A stretch of DNA of 9,840 bases from Dehalococcoidia bacterium UBA2160 (GTDB lineage: Bacteria > Chloroflexota > Dehalococcoidia > Lucifugimonadales > UBA1123). Shown here in pieces: positions 1-6,764 of this stretch (position 1 is the stretch's first letter; the number at the start of each line of letters is the position of its first letter). The stretch lies in contig DCWO01000093.1 of the NCBI GenBank assembly GCA_002328865.1, positions 5,118 to 14,957 of the forward strand, read 5' to 3'. The position numbers and the translations under genes are program-made. The notes beneath the pieces are model-generated. The model was not told the DNA's origin, ran no database searches, and was given only the letters and a program-made list of their open reading frames with translations.

Positions 1-1715
1 GCTTCCAGCGTTTGCCTGAACGACTCCTCCTGTTCCAGCGTGGACGCTCGGGCGTCGTCCGAATCCGAATGGCGCCGGTTCTTCAGCCGAAACTCCAGAG
101 GGTCGATTCCCAACTCTGCGGCCATGGCGTCCATTTGAGACTCCATGGCGAAAACCGCCTGCGGGGCGCCGAAGCCTCTCATCGACCCAGCCAACGGGTT
201 GTTCGTATAAACAACTTGGCCGTGAATCAGGCCGCTGGGGAAATGATACGGGCTCATCATCGAGACGCCCGACCGGACGAAGATGCTCGGACCAGACGAG
301 GCGTAGGCGCCGGTGTCGGCCACCATCTCGGCGTGCAGTGCCGTCAGGCGTCCGTCCTTGGTGACCCCGGTCCGGCACCGAATCGTGAACGAGTGCCGCT
401 TCGTCGTGGCCGCAAACGATTCGGCTCGGCTGTACACGATCTTGACGGGGCGGCCTGTCTTGAGCGCCAGCAGCGCCACAATGGTTTGATACGACGGGTC
501 GTTCTTGCCCCCGAACGCGCCGCCTACGGTGGTCGGAAACATACGCACTCGGTCGGGCGGGAGAGCCATGGTCTCGGCTATAGCTTCCTGTTGATGATGC
601 GACCACTGCGTAGCTGCCCGCACTACGAGCCGTCCGTCGTCGTCCTGATACGCAAGCGCGGCGTCAGGCTCGATGTACGCATGATCGTGAGGCGGCGTCG
701 TGTAATTCCGGTCGATGACGAGGTCGGCCTCGGCCAATCCCACGTCCGCGTCGCCCCAGGTCATGCGGCGCTCTGAGATGAGATTGGACCCCTCGTGCAC
801 TGACGGAGCGGATTCGCTCAGCGCCTCGGACGCGTCGAGCACCGCGTCCAGTATCTTGTAATGGACACGCACCGACGAGAGAGCTTGAACCGCGGCCTCC
901 TGTGAGTCCGCCGCGACCGCGGCCACCGGGTCGCCCACCTGCCGCACTTTGTCATCCGCGAGAACGGGCTGGTCCTTGGCGGCTCGACCATATCGGTTGA
1001 GGCCAGGCACGTCCTTGGCGGTCGCCACGGCTACGACGCCGGGCAGTTTGAGCGCGGCGGCGTAGTCGATGTGTGCGATCTCGGCGTGATGATGCGGACT
1101 GCGCAGCACCGCGGCGTGGAGCATGCCGGGCATGGTCAGGTCTCCGGCATACAGCGCCTCTCCCCGCACCTTCGCGGGGGCATCGTCGCGAGGCGCAGGT
1201 TCTGCCTGGAAAGGCTCCGATTGCGCATCGTGGCCGGCAGCCTGTGCGACAGCTTCCACGATGCTGTTGTAGCCAGTGCAGCGGCAAAGATTGCTGCCGA
1301 GCGCCCGCATGATCTGACGCCTGGTGGGTTTGGGATTACGGTCAAGGAGAGCCTTAGCCGCCACGATCATCCCGGGAGTGCAGAATCCGCACTGGACGGC
1401 GTCCGCATCAAGGAACGCCTGCTGGAGCGGGTGCATCTCGTCCGCGGAGCCAAAGCTTTCGATCGTTTGCACGTCAGCGCCGTCTGAACGGCCCAACGGC
1501 ACGCGACACGCACGCACCACCCGGCCGTTCATCAACACCGTGCACGTCCCGCACGTTCCGTCCTCGCATCCGCGCTTGGATCCGGTGAGGCCCAGGGCGT
1601 CCCTCAGCACCTCCAGGAGAGTGTACGCGGGGTTGACCGACAGATCGTGGTCCGCGCCGTTGACCTTGAGCTTGAGTGTGGTTTCTGTGTTGACGTTTGC
1701 CAATGGGCTGTCCAT
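1..1715 (-). CDS. Molybdopterin-dependent hydroxylase, fused 2Fe-2S and Mo-binding domains (xanthine dehydrogenase family), partial
   Basis: The minus-strand frame stays open from ATG 1715 to the left edge (571 codons), so the C-terminus lies outside the window. Residues 14-75 are a plant-type ferredoxin domain with Cys50, Cys55, Cys58 and Cys70. Residues 95-155 are the second [2Fe-2S]-binding domain with Cys109, Cys112, Cys144 and Cys146 (CGFC and CRC). A linker of about 20 residues leads into the Mo-cofactor subunit, which carries GGAFGGK at 398-404 and RGFGAPQ at 513-519. The catalytic Glu would lie beyond the window. No FAD domain sits between the Fe-S and Mo parts. This order is known from Desulfovibrio aldehyde oxidoreductase (Mop), which lacks flavin, although a separate FAD subunit could lie off the left edge. 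Such enzymes hydroxylate aldehydes or N-heteroaromatics using water; the substrate is unknown. ATG 1715 is the only usable start after the in-frame TGA at 1779-1781. GGAGG touches it directly, and TTG at codon 5 is a weaker alternative. It lies 234 bp downstream of the LLM gene on the same strand. Confidence 0.93.
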   Translation of the reverse strand, partial: MDSPLANVNTETTLKLKVNGADHDLSVNPAYTLLEVLRDALGLTGSKRGCEDGTCGTCTVLMNGRVVRACRVPLGRSDGADVQTIESFGSADEMHPLQQAFLDADAVQCGFCTPGMIVAAKALLDRNPKPTRRQIMRALGSNLCRCTGYNSIVEAVAQAAGHDAQSEPFQAEPAPRDDAPAKVRGEALYAGDLTMPGMLHAAVLRSPHHHAEIAHIDYAAALKLPGVVAVATAKDVPGLNRYGRAAKDQPVLADDKVRQVGDPVAAVAADSQEAAVQALSSVRVHYKILDAVLDASEALSESAPSVHEGSNLISERRMTWGDADVGLAEADLVIDRNYTTPPHDHAYIEPDAALAYQDDDGRLVVRAATQWSHHQQEAIAETMALPPDRVRMFPTTVGGAFGGKNDPSYQTIVALLALKTGRPVKIVYSRAESFAATTKRHSFTIRCRTGVTKDGRLTALHAEMVADTGAYASSGPSIFVRSGVSMMSPYHFPSGLIHGQVVYTNNPLAGSMRGFGAPQAVFAMESQMDAMAAELGIDPLEFRLKNRRHSDSDDARASTLEQEESFRQTLE

Positions 1716-1909
1716 CCTCCGGGAAATCTTCGGTGACTTGGACGATGTCTCGAGAGAACATGGACCGACAACGACGACTCAGCGGTGTCGGCACAAGACA
1801 GGCGCCGCGAATCCCGTGCCGTCGTTCGGCGTCCCTGATCGCCGCGAGTCTAGCATCGGCGTTAGTAGCCGTCAATCGGGCGCAGGCGACACCGGGGTGT
1901 TGCGCGATC

Positions 1910-1924
1910 GCCGCATCCTGCGGC
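1910..1924 (-). other. Small hairpin just after the LLM gene
   Basis: GCCGCA and TGCGGC form a perfect 6-bp stem around a TCC loop, about 25 bases past the stop of the flavin oxidoreductase gene on the minus strand. No T-run follows it in the direction of transcription, so it is not a standard intrinsic terminator. It may protect the 3' end or simply be chance in GC-rich DNA. The rest of 1716-1949 shows no gene. Confidence 0.25.
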
Positions 1925-1949
1925 AGCGGATAATTGCGAACTGCTCCCT

Positions 1950-2936
1950 CTACTCGAAGGCGGGCATGACCTCGTTGGCGAGCAGCTCCAACTCGCGCAT
2001 GATGTGTTCGTGGCTCATGCCGGGGAAGTAGAGACGACAGATCAGGTGGTCCATGCCGAACGTGTCCGCAAACCGCTGGATCTGCCGAACGCAGGTCTCC
2101 GGCGACCCGACGATGAATCGGTCGGTGCTCAGGGCGCCGAGACGGTCTATGGGCGTGGCATCGGTCGCGCCGATCAGCGGGTGCTGCCAACCTCCGCCGT
2201 ACTCGTCGCGATAGTTGACCAGCAGATGCCGTTCCGCCAGATCGATCGCCTCGGCGTCGGTGTCGGCGATCACCACCTCTCGAGTTAGCGGCGCAGGCGC
2301 TTGATCTGGGTCTTTGCCGGAGGCAATCAGATGCCCGCGATACGTCGCCTGGCAATCCAACAGCTTCTCGAGCCCCGCCGTGGGACCCGGAATCCACGCG
2401 TCGCCTTGTCCTGCGGCTCGGCGCAGCGACAGGTTCCCCCATCCGCCGACCCAGATCGGCGGCGGCGTGGACGGGCGGGGCTCGATCCTTGCCTCCCGAA
2501 CGGCGTAGTATTCGCCCTCGAACGTGACCGACTCGCGGGTCCAGAGCAGTCGAATCAGGTCGAGCGCCTCCGAGAACCTGGCGCCGCGCATCCTCAGCGC
2601 CTGTTGATACAGTTCGAACTCGTCGGGCTTGTAGCCGATGGCCGCTCCCAGGATGAATCGTCCGACGCTCATGATGTCCAACATCACCGAGTCTTCCGCC
2701 ACGCGCACCGGGTGATAGAACGGCAGCACGATGATGTCAGTGCCTAGCACGATCTTCGATGTCCGTGTGGCCACGCCCGCCAGGCACATGAGCGGAGACG
2801 GCCAGTAGTGGTTCTCGACGCCGTGGTGCTCTTCGAGCCATGCGGAATCGAACCCGAGCTCCTCCGCGCGGACCACTTCTTCGAGGAACTCTCGGTAGAA
2901 GTGTCCGCCTTCGGTCCCGATGAAACCGAATCTCAT
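1950..2936 (-). CDS. LLM-class flavin-dependent oxidoreductase (luciferase-like monooxygenase)
   Basis: This 328-residue protein has the length and pattern of single-subunit bacterial-luciferase-fold (TIM barrel) enzymes that use reduced FMN or F420. Family signatures visible are the N-terminal strand MRFGFIG, the helix and strand around LGFDSAWLEEHH (27-38), a mid-protein GRFILGAAIGY segment, and PPIWVGG in the C-terminal half. Such enzymes insert one oxygen atom into aldehydes, sulfonates, amides or heterocycles; the substrate cannot be read here. The start at 2936 has GGGAGG at 2943-2948, six bases upstream. The frame continues upstream to 3134, but that extension would overlap the divergent gene at 3046 and its promoter, so I reject it. 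It is the first gene of a minus-strand pair with the Mo hydroxylase, which suggests a joint oxidative role. Confidence 0.93.
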   Translation of the reverse strand: MRFGFIGTEGGHFYREFLEEVVRAEELGFDSAWLEEHHGVENHYWPSPLMCLAGVATRTSKIVLGTDIIVLPFYHPVRVAEDSVMLDIMSVGRFILGAAIGYKPDEFELYQQALRMRGARFSEALDLIRLLWTRESVTFEGEYYAVREARIEPRPSTPPPIWVGGWGNLSLRRAAGQGDAWIPGPTAGLEKLLDCQATYRGHLIASGKDPDQAPAPLTREVVIADTDAEAIDLAERHLLVNYRDEYGGGWQHPLIGATDATPIDRLGALSTDRFIVGSPETCVRQIQRFADTFGMDHLICRLYFPGMSHEHIMRELELLANEVMPAFE

Positions 2937-2950
2937 CGATTGCCTCCCGT

Positions 2951-2979
2951 GTTGTTGACGCAGAGTTGATCGTTGTTGA
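2951..2979. repeat. Paired GTTGTTGA direct repeats in the divergent promoter region
   Basis: The octamer GTTGTTGA occurs at 2951-2958 and again at 2972-2979, exactly 21 bp apart (two helical turns), with a related AGTTGA between. The second copy overlaps the predicted -35 box of the plus-strand gene. The spacing suits binding of a regulator on one face of the DNA and could serve both divergent genes, but two 8-bp copies are weak evidence. Confidence 0.3.
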
Positions 2980-3004
2980 GTACGAGTCGCGCCAACTCTA
3001 TAAT
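2976..3004 (+). promoter_or_regulatory. Sigma-70-like promoter for the DapA-fold lyase gene
   Basis: TTGAGT (2976-2981, four of six consensus bases) is followed after exactly 17 bp by a perfect TATAAT (2999-3004). Transcription would begin near 3011 and give a leader of about 35 bases that includes the AAAAAGGTG ribosome site before ATG 3046. Confidence 0.6.
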
Positions 3005-3045
3005 GCAGGGGCAATTCTATCGCCTGAGTCGAAAAAGGTGAAACC

Positions 3046-4011
3046 ATGATCGTCAGCCAGGTCGTCGACGCTCCGAGTCTGATCCGTCCCAAGCGCAAAG
3101 TAACCGGCATATCGGCCACGTTGCTGCCGTTCACTCCTCAAGATGAGCCGGATTGGGAAAGCTTCCGCACCCACGTGACAAGGACCGCCGACGCGGGTTT
3201 GGCGCCTGCTGTCAACATGGACACTGGTTACATCAATCTGTTGGACGACGACACGCGGTTGGAGGTGTTGGACCAAACGAAAGACGCCCTCGATGGCCGC
3301 GACTTCGTGGCCGGGGCGTTCGTCGGTGATTCACTGGGCGACCAACTGAACTTAGACGAGTACCGCCGACAGATCGACATGGTTCAGGACCACGGCGGTA
3401 CTCCGGTCGTCTTCCAGAGCTACGGCCTGACCCATCAGGGTCCGGAAGACATCCTGGCCGCGTACTCCGCCATCGGTCGCGACTGCCCGGAGTTCATCGC
3501 CTTTGAACTCGGCACGATGTTCGCCCCATTCGGGCAGATCTACGATATCGAGACGTACGCGGGTCTGCTGGACATACCTCAATGCACCGGGTCGAAGCAC
3601 TCGTCGCTCGACCGGTCGCTGGAGTGGCAAAGGTTGGCCCTCCGGGACGAGCGGCGTCCCGATTTCAAGGTCTATACCGGCAATGACCTCGGCATCGACA
3701 TGATCGTCTACGGCAGCGACTACCTTCTCGGCCTAAGCACGTTCGCGCCGGAGCACTTCGCCCTGCGCGACGCAATGTGGGAGTCAGGCGACCCGAACTT
3801 CTACGCCCTCAACGACCTGCTCCAGTACCTCGGCTTCTTCGCCTTCAGGGAACCGGTGCCGGCCTACAAGCACAGCGCCGCACAGTTCCTCAAGATACGA
3901 GACCGCATCGAGCACGACTCGGCCCACCCGGGTAACCCGCGACGCACCGAAAGCGACATCCCGGTCCTCCGAGACATCGCCGAACGGCTTCAGGAGCAAT
4001 GGCCCGTCTGA
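3046..4011 (+). CDS. Dihydrodipicolinate synthase / N-acetylneuraminate lyase family protein, atypical active site
   Basis: This 321-residue protein follows the DapA-family TIM-barrel plan: a strand with TGISATLLPFTP (20-31), the TG pair in the MDTGYI segment (60-61), an FQSYG stretch (123-127) that matches the usual YYN region, and the Schiff-base lysine as Lys184 in TGSKHSS. Family members are class I aldolases, lyases or dehydratases acting on pyruvate-like oxo-acids. By eye alignment, the position of the DapA catalytic tyrosine (Tyr133 in E. coli) falls at Phe153, and the substrate-carboxylate arginine that follows is not evident. It is therefore unlikely to be the lysine-biosynthesis enzyme, and its substrate is unknown. 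The start is ATG 3046, behind AAAAAGGTG. It is divergent from the LLM gene and precedes the dehydrogenase gene by 195 bp on the same strand. Confidence 0.9.
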   Translation: MIVSQVVDAPSLIRPKRKVTGISATLLPFTPQDEPDWESFRTHVTRTADAGLAPAVNMDTGYINLLDDDTRLEVLDQTKDALDGRDFVAGAFVGDSLGDQLNLDEYRRQIDMVQDHGGTPVVFQSYGLTHQGPEDILAAYSAIGRDCPEFIAFELGTMFAPFGQIYDIETYAGLLDIPQCTGSKHSSLDRSLEWQRLALRDERRPDFKVYTGNDLGIDMIVYGSDYLLGLSTFAPEHFALRDAMWESGDPNFYALNDLLQYLGFFAFREPVPAYKHSAAQFLKIRDRIEHDSAHPGNPRRTESDIPVLRDIAERLQEQWPV

Positions 4012-4125
4012 GGGACCGCGGACCCACGGTTGTCGGCCAGCGCGCTGCGAAACAAGCTTTGGTCGATCGCCTAACCTCGCTATGCGCACAGCACGGCGAT
4101 TCAATTTCGGATCTTGCACCTCCGC

Positions 4126-4154
4126 TTGTGTTGCCATGCGAGTTTGCGTAGCAT
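4126..4154 (+). promoter_or_regulatory. Possible weak promoter for the dehydrogenase gene
   Basis: In the 195-bp gap before the dehydrogenase gene, TTGTGT (4126-4131) and TAGCAT (4149-4154) are 17 bp apart, matching three and four of six consensus bases. The gap is long enough for an independent promoter, but the match is weak and read-through from the upstream gene is equally possible. Confidence 0.25.
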
Positions 4155-4206
4155 TAACAGCCATCTGATCCTTTCAATTCAACGCAACGAAGAGGTGAAA
4201 CGCCCG

Positions 4207-5184
4207 ATGAAAGCAGCGCGACTAAGCGGCCCGAAGCAGTTTGAGATAATCGACGAACCCGTCCCGGAGCTCCACGACGGCCAGTGCCTGGTGAAGATGG
4301 AGCGATGGTCGGTGTGCGGCAGCGACATCCGTCACGGCTACGGACCGGTCCACCCGGAGGAGGAGTACCCGATGCGAACGGGCGCTCCGTGCCACGAGTG
4401 CATAGGCACGATCGTCGAGAGCCGCTCCGACAAGTTCAAAGTAGGCCAGCGCGCCATCGTGCTGCCCACTTTCACCGGCCCAGGCGGGCTGGTCGAGTAC
4501 CTCGCAGGAGACGAGGACCGCATGGCAGCCGTTCCTGACCACGGGACGCTCGAAGAGTGGGTCATGTGCCAGCCTTCAGGCACGGTGCTCTACTCGTGCC
4601 AGCAAATGGGAGCGATCATCGGAAAACGCGTCCTGATCTTGGGACAGGGCAGCATCGGGCTGTCGTTTACCGCCATCTGCGCCCGTGCCGGCGCAAGACA
4701 GGTCATCGCTGTGGACCTGGAAGACAATCGCCTGGAGTTCGCGAAGCGCTTCGGCGCAACTCACACGGTCAACCCGACGAAAGACAACCTGGACGAGGCC
4801 ATCGAAGAAATCACCGGCGGCCGTGGCGCCGAGATCGCCGTCGAGGCCGCGGGTTACCCAGACACCCTCAACAATTGCTTCAAGTACGTCGAGAAATTCG
4901 GCACGGTAATCATCTTCGGAATGCAAGAAGTCACCCCGACGGGAACCGTTTCGCTCAACTTCAGGCAGTTCATGTTCAAGACGCCGACCGTCATCCCAAC
5001 CATCGGCGCCACCAGCGGCGACGCAATCCATCACATCGAAACGATGATCGCCCTCAAAGACAGAGGCTGGTGGGACCCGGGAGAGATGGCCACACACACC
5101 CTCCCCTTCGACGACGTCAAGAAAGCCTACGACATGTACGAAAACCGCGAAGACAACGTCGTCAAGGTGGTGCTGAGCGCGTAA
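4207..5184 (+). CDS. Zinc-type medium-chain alcohol dehydrogenase (MDR superfamily)
   Basis: This 325-residue NAD(P)-dependent dehydrogenase resembles the threonine/sorbitol dehydrogenase branch. The N-terminal GroES-like domain carries Cys37 (in VCGSD) and His63-Glu64, whose spacing matches the catalytic-zinc ligands of that branch. The Rossmann domain has GQGSIG at 146-151 and ends its second strand with Asp170, which favours NAD over NADP. The four-cysteine structural-zinc lobe is absent: residues 88-109 contain no cysteine, which explains the short length. The usual fourth zinc-site glutamate appears to be Gln122. The start at 4207 is preceded by AGAGGTG (4191-4197) and gives the standard MKAARL beginning; an in-frame ATG at 4114 would add 31 residues unlike the family. 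It follows the DapA-fold gene and probably oxidises or reduces a small alcohol or aldehyde; the exact substrate is unknown. Confidence 0.92.
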   Translation: MKAARLSGPKQFEIIDEPVPELHDGQCLVKMERWSVCGSDIRHGYGPVHPEEEYPMRTGAPCHECIGTIVESRSDKFKVGQRAIVLPTFTGPGGLVEYLAGDEDRMAAVPDHGTLEEWVMCQPSGTVLYSCQQMGAIIGKRVLILGQGSIGLSFTAICARAGARQVIAVDLEDNRLEFAKRFGATHTVNPTKDNLDEAIEEITGGRGAEIAVEAAGYPDTLNNCFKYVEKFGTVIIFGMQEVTPTGTVSLNFRQFMFKTPTVIPTIGATSGDAIHHIETMIALKDRGWWDPGEMATHTLPFDDVKKAYDMYENREDNVVKVVLSA

Positions 5185-5214
5185 CGCTGCGCGGATATCT
5201 CAAAGTTCGGCATC

Positions 5215-5241
5215 CCAAGGTCCCACGACGGTGGTCCTTGG
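5215..5241 (+). other. Intergenic mRNA hairpin between the dehydrogenase and DinB-like genes
   Basis: CCAAGG (5215-5220) pairs with CCTTGG (5236-5241). Inside it, CCAC (5223-5226) pairs with GTGG (5231-5234) around a GACG loop, leaving a small internal loop. No T-run follows, so it does not look like a complete intrinsic terminator. It would fold in mRNA upstream of the DinB-like ribosome site and would bury the in-frame TTG at 5238. Confidence 0.4.
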
Positions 5242-5258
5242 GGCGCCGGTATGATTGC

Positions 5259-5265
5259 GGAGGGG
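5259..5265 (+). promoter_or_regulatory. Ribosome binding site that points to an ATA start
   Basis: GGAGGGG lies eight bases before ATA 5274. This is the only strong Shine-Dalgarno sequence near the beginning of the DinB-like frame, and no ATG, GTG or TTG in that frame sits at a suitable distance from it. Confidence 0.55.
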
Positions 5266-5273
5266 CGGCGGCT

Positions 5274-5765
5274 ATAACACCGGATGAGAGAACCAGAAAG
5301 CTCGAGTCATATCGAGACGCTTATGGCCGGCTCGTAGACGGACTCAAGCAATTCCCCAGGGATATTTGGCAGTTCCGAGACGCCCACGGGTGCTGGAGCA
5401 TTCACGAGCTCGTCGTTCACATCACGGACAGCGAAGCAAACAGTTACGTGCGATGCAGGAGACTCATCGCCGAATCCGGGGAAACGCTGATGGCGTACGA
5501 CGAGAACGCCTGGGCAACCTCGCTGGACTATCACGACCAGAATCCCGACGAAGCGCTTGAGCTATTCAGATTGCTGCGGCACCGAACCTACACCATCATC
5601 GAATCTCTGCCTGAGGAGACGTGGTCACACACCGCGTATCACCCCGAGAACGGGAACATGACCCTCGACGACTGGTTGGAGACCTACGAGAGTCACGTCC
5701 CGGAGCATCTCCAGCACATGCGCGAAAACTACGACGCGTGGATGGCGCAGGACAATTCGGGCTGA
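5274..5765 (+). CDS. DinB-like / YfiT-like metal-binding four-helix protein
   Basis: From ATA 5274 the product is 163 residues, the usual size of DinB-superfamily proteins, and the opening TPDERTRKLESYR resembles the common beginning of that family. The metal triad expected for the fold is visible as His49 (in ELVVHITDSE) and the His141-x3-His145 pair near the C-terminus. These proteins are four-helix bundles. Some are thiol-dependent transferases (bacillithiol or mycothiol S-transferases) and many have no known role. The start is unusual. The frame has no ATG near its beginning, and its only nearby standard start, TTG 5238, lacks a ribosome site and lies in a hairpin stem. ATA 5274 has GGAGGGG at a spacing of eight. 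A reader restricted to standard starts would begin at 5238 (175 aa). It lies 89 bp after the dehydrogenase gene and may be co-transcribed with it. Confidence 0.85.
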   Translation: MTPDERTRKLESYRDAYGRLVDGLKQFPRDIWQFRDAHGCWSIHELVVHITDSEANSYVRCRRLIAESGETLMAYDENAWATSLDYHDQNPDEALELFRLLRHRTYTIIESLPEETWSHTAYHPENGNMTLDDWLETYESHVPEHLQHMRENYDAWMAQDNSG

Positions 5766-5817
5766 CATTGACCAACCCCTGGAACCGAAGGCTGGGACTT
5801 CCGCGAAGAAGGCCAGG

Positions 5818-5828
5818 CGTGTCACACG
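5818..5828. repeat. CGTGT-C-ACACG dyad between convergent genes
   Basis: A perfect 5-bp dyad around one central base lies in the gap between the convergent DinB-like and RraA genes, flanked more widely by AGGCC (5810-5814) and GGCCT (5836-5840). No T-run accompanies it, so a terminator role is only possible, not shown. Confidence 0.25.
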
Positions 5829-5878
5829 TTCAACAGGCCTATTGATGCCGAGTCTACGGCAACCCAACGTACACCCTT

Positions 5879-5905
5879 ACGTCCCTTGCGTCCCTTCAGT
5901 CCCTC
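5879..5905. repeat. Three 9-bp near-identical units
   Basis: ACGTCCCTT, GCGTCCCTT and CAGTCCCTC follow one another without gaps, preceded by a degenerate ACACCCTT. They lie in the 195-bp region between convergent genes, which otherwise shows no gene. This is probably a small slippage repeat. Confidence 0.45.
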
Positions 5906-5960
5906 AACACCGCTCAGCTGGACCCCATCGTCGCGTTGGCGAACCGTCGTAGTCTCGTCG

Positions 5961-6668
5961 TCACCCCCCGCGCGACCGACGATATTGCTCGACCGTGGCG
6001 TCGGTGGGCGGGTAGTACTTGCCTGGGGCCACGTTCTCTTCCTGGATCAGCCCCTTAATGTACTCCTCGACTTCCTCGTGCTCCTCCACCCAATCGATGA
6101 CCTCAACGGCCACGCCCGCGGGCACAACCACGACGCCATCGTCGTCGCCCACGATCAGGTCGCCGGGTCGGACCGCCACGCCGCCGCACGCGATGGTCAC
6201 GTTGGCCTCATACGGGTCGATCTCGTCGGCCCCGCCCATCGGCGTCCTGTCTCCGGCGAAGACGGTCAAGCCGTAGCCTTGGACGATGTCGAGGTCGCGG
6301 ATCGCCGCGTCCGTGACGATCCCTGCCGCACCGTTCATCTTTAGCTGCAGCAACTTGACGTCGCCGCCGATGGCCGCGTACACGCGTCCCATGCCGTCGC
6401 ACACGAGCACGTCACCGGGCTCGCACGAACCCATCGCTTCGTACTCGGGTGAGGTCTCGCCTCGGTGCGTCTCCGCCATGATGTCGGGACGAGGAGGGAC
6501 AAACCGAAGCGTGCGCGCCTTGCCCACAAGCGCGCGTCCCGGCGTAAAGTTCTTGACCCCGCGCATGAAGCATGGCTCGTATCCCAGCCTCCGGACTCCG
6601 CTGTAAACGGTGGCGGCCGCCACTTTCTTGTATCGCTCGATAACCTCTTGCGTGATTTCGTTAGGCAT
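5961..6668 (-). CDS. RraA-family protein, probable oxo-acid aldolase/decarboxylase
   Basis: This 235-residue protein matches the RraA / 4-hydroxy-4-methyl-2-oxoglutarate aldolase family. The catalytic D-X20-R-D motif known for the aldolase and oxaloacetate-decarboxylase members is intact: Asp103 in GGD, then Arg124-Asp125 in AIRDLD, with exactly 20 residues between. The surrounding GDVLVCDGMGR (85-95) and GDLIVGDDDGVVVVP segments are also typical. This argues for a metal-dependent enzyme that cleaves or decarboxylates pyruvate-type oxo-acids, not for an RNase E inhibitor. The start at 6668 has AGGAGG (6677-6682) eight bases upstream; an upstream in-frame ATG at 6698 would add ten residues and place the ribosome site inside the gene. 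It is the last gene of the minus-strand cluster, 92 bp after a deacetylase-fold gene. The C-terminal region is acidic, rich in Glu. Confidence 0.92.
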   Translation of the reverse strand: MPNEITQEVIERYKKVAAATVYSGVRRLGYEPCFMRGVKNFTPGRALVGKARTLRFVPPRPDIMAETHRGETSPEYEAMGSCEPGDVLVCDGMGRVYAAIGGDVKLLQLKMNGAAGIVTDAAIRDLDIVQGYGLTVFAGDRTPMGGADEIDPYEANVTIACGGVAVRPGDLIVGDDDGVVVVPAGVAVEVIDWVEEHEEVEEYIKGLIQEENVAPGKYYPPTDATVEQYRRSRGG

Positions 6669-6713
6669 CTGAAATACCTCCTGCTTTGGTTTGGGCATTG
6701 TCTTGAAGTGATT

Positions 6714-6764
6714 CTAAATATCCTTGTGCCACGCATCGTCGGTGTTGGGATAGTCGAAGCTCAT
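6714..6764 (-). CDS. Possible 16-residue peptide overlapping the deacetylase stop
   Basis: An ATG at 6764 overlaps the TGA stop of the upstream deacetylase-fold gene (ATGA) and opens 16 codons encoding MSFDYPNTDDAWHKDI, ending in TAG at 6714-6716. The ATGA overlap is the arrangement used in translational coupling, but only a GA-rich run precedes it and I recognise no family. It could be a chance ORF or the remnant of a lost gene. Confidence 0.2.
   Translation of the reverse strand: MSFDYPNTDDAWHKDI

Noticed and set aside
12..776. Long plus-strand open frame at the left end (254 codons)
   Set aside because: It is antisense to the Mo hydroxylase, whose minus-strand frame carries clear family motifs; the plus-strand product has no recognisable domain and is Arg-rich, as expected of a shadow in GC-rich DNA.
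1474..2442. Minus-strand open frame of 322 codons spanning the gap between the LLM and Mo hydroxylase genes
   Set aside because: It overlaps both real genes in another frame and its product is a low-complexity Arg/Gly/Ala-rich sequence with no family features.
2937..3134. 66-residue N-terminal extension of the LLM protein
   Set aside because: It would cross the promoter and the start of the divergent gene, while MRFGFIG at 2936 has a strong ribosome site and is the usual family beginning.
4557..5273. Upstream extension of the DinB-like frame through the dehydrogenase gene
   Set aside because: This part runs out of frame inside the dehydrogenase gene and gives an Arg/His-rich nonsense sequence; DinB similarity begins only at about 5274.
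5766..5960. Intrinsic terminator between the convergent DinB-like and RraA genes
   Set aside because: Short dyads are present, but no stable stem followed by a T-run was found on either strand.
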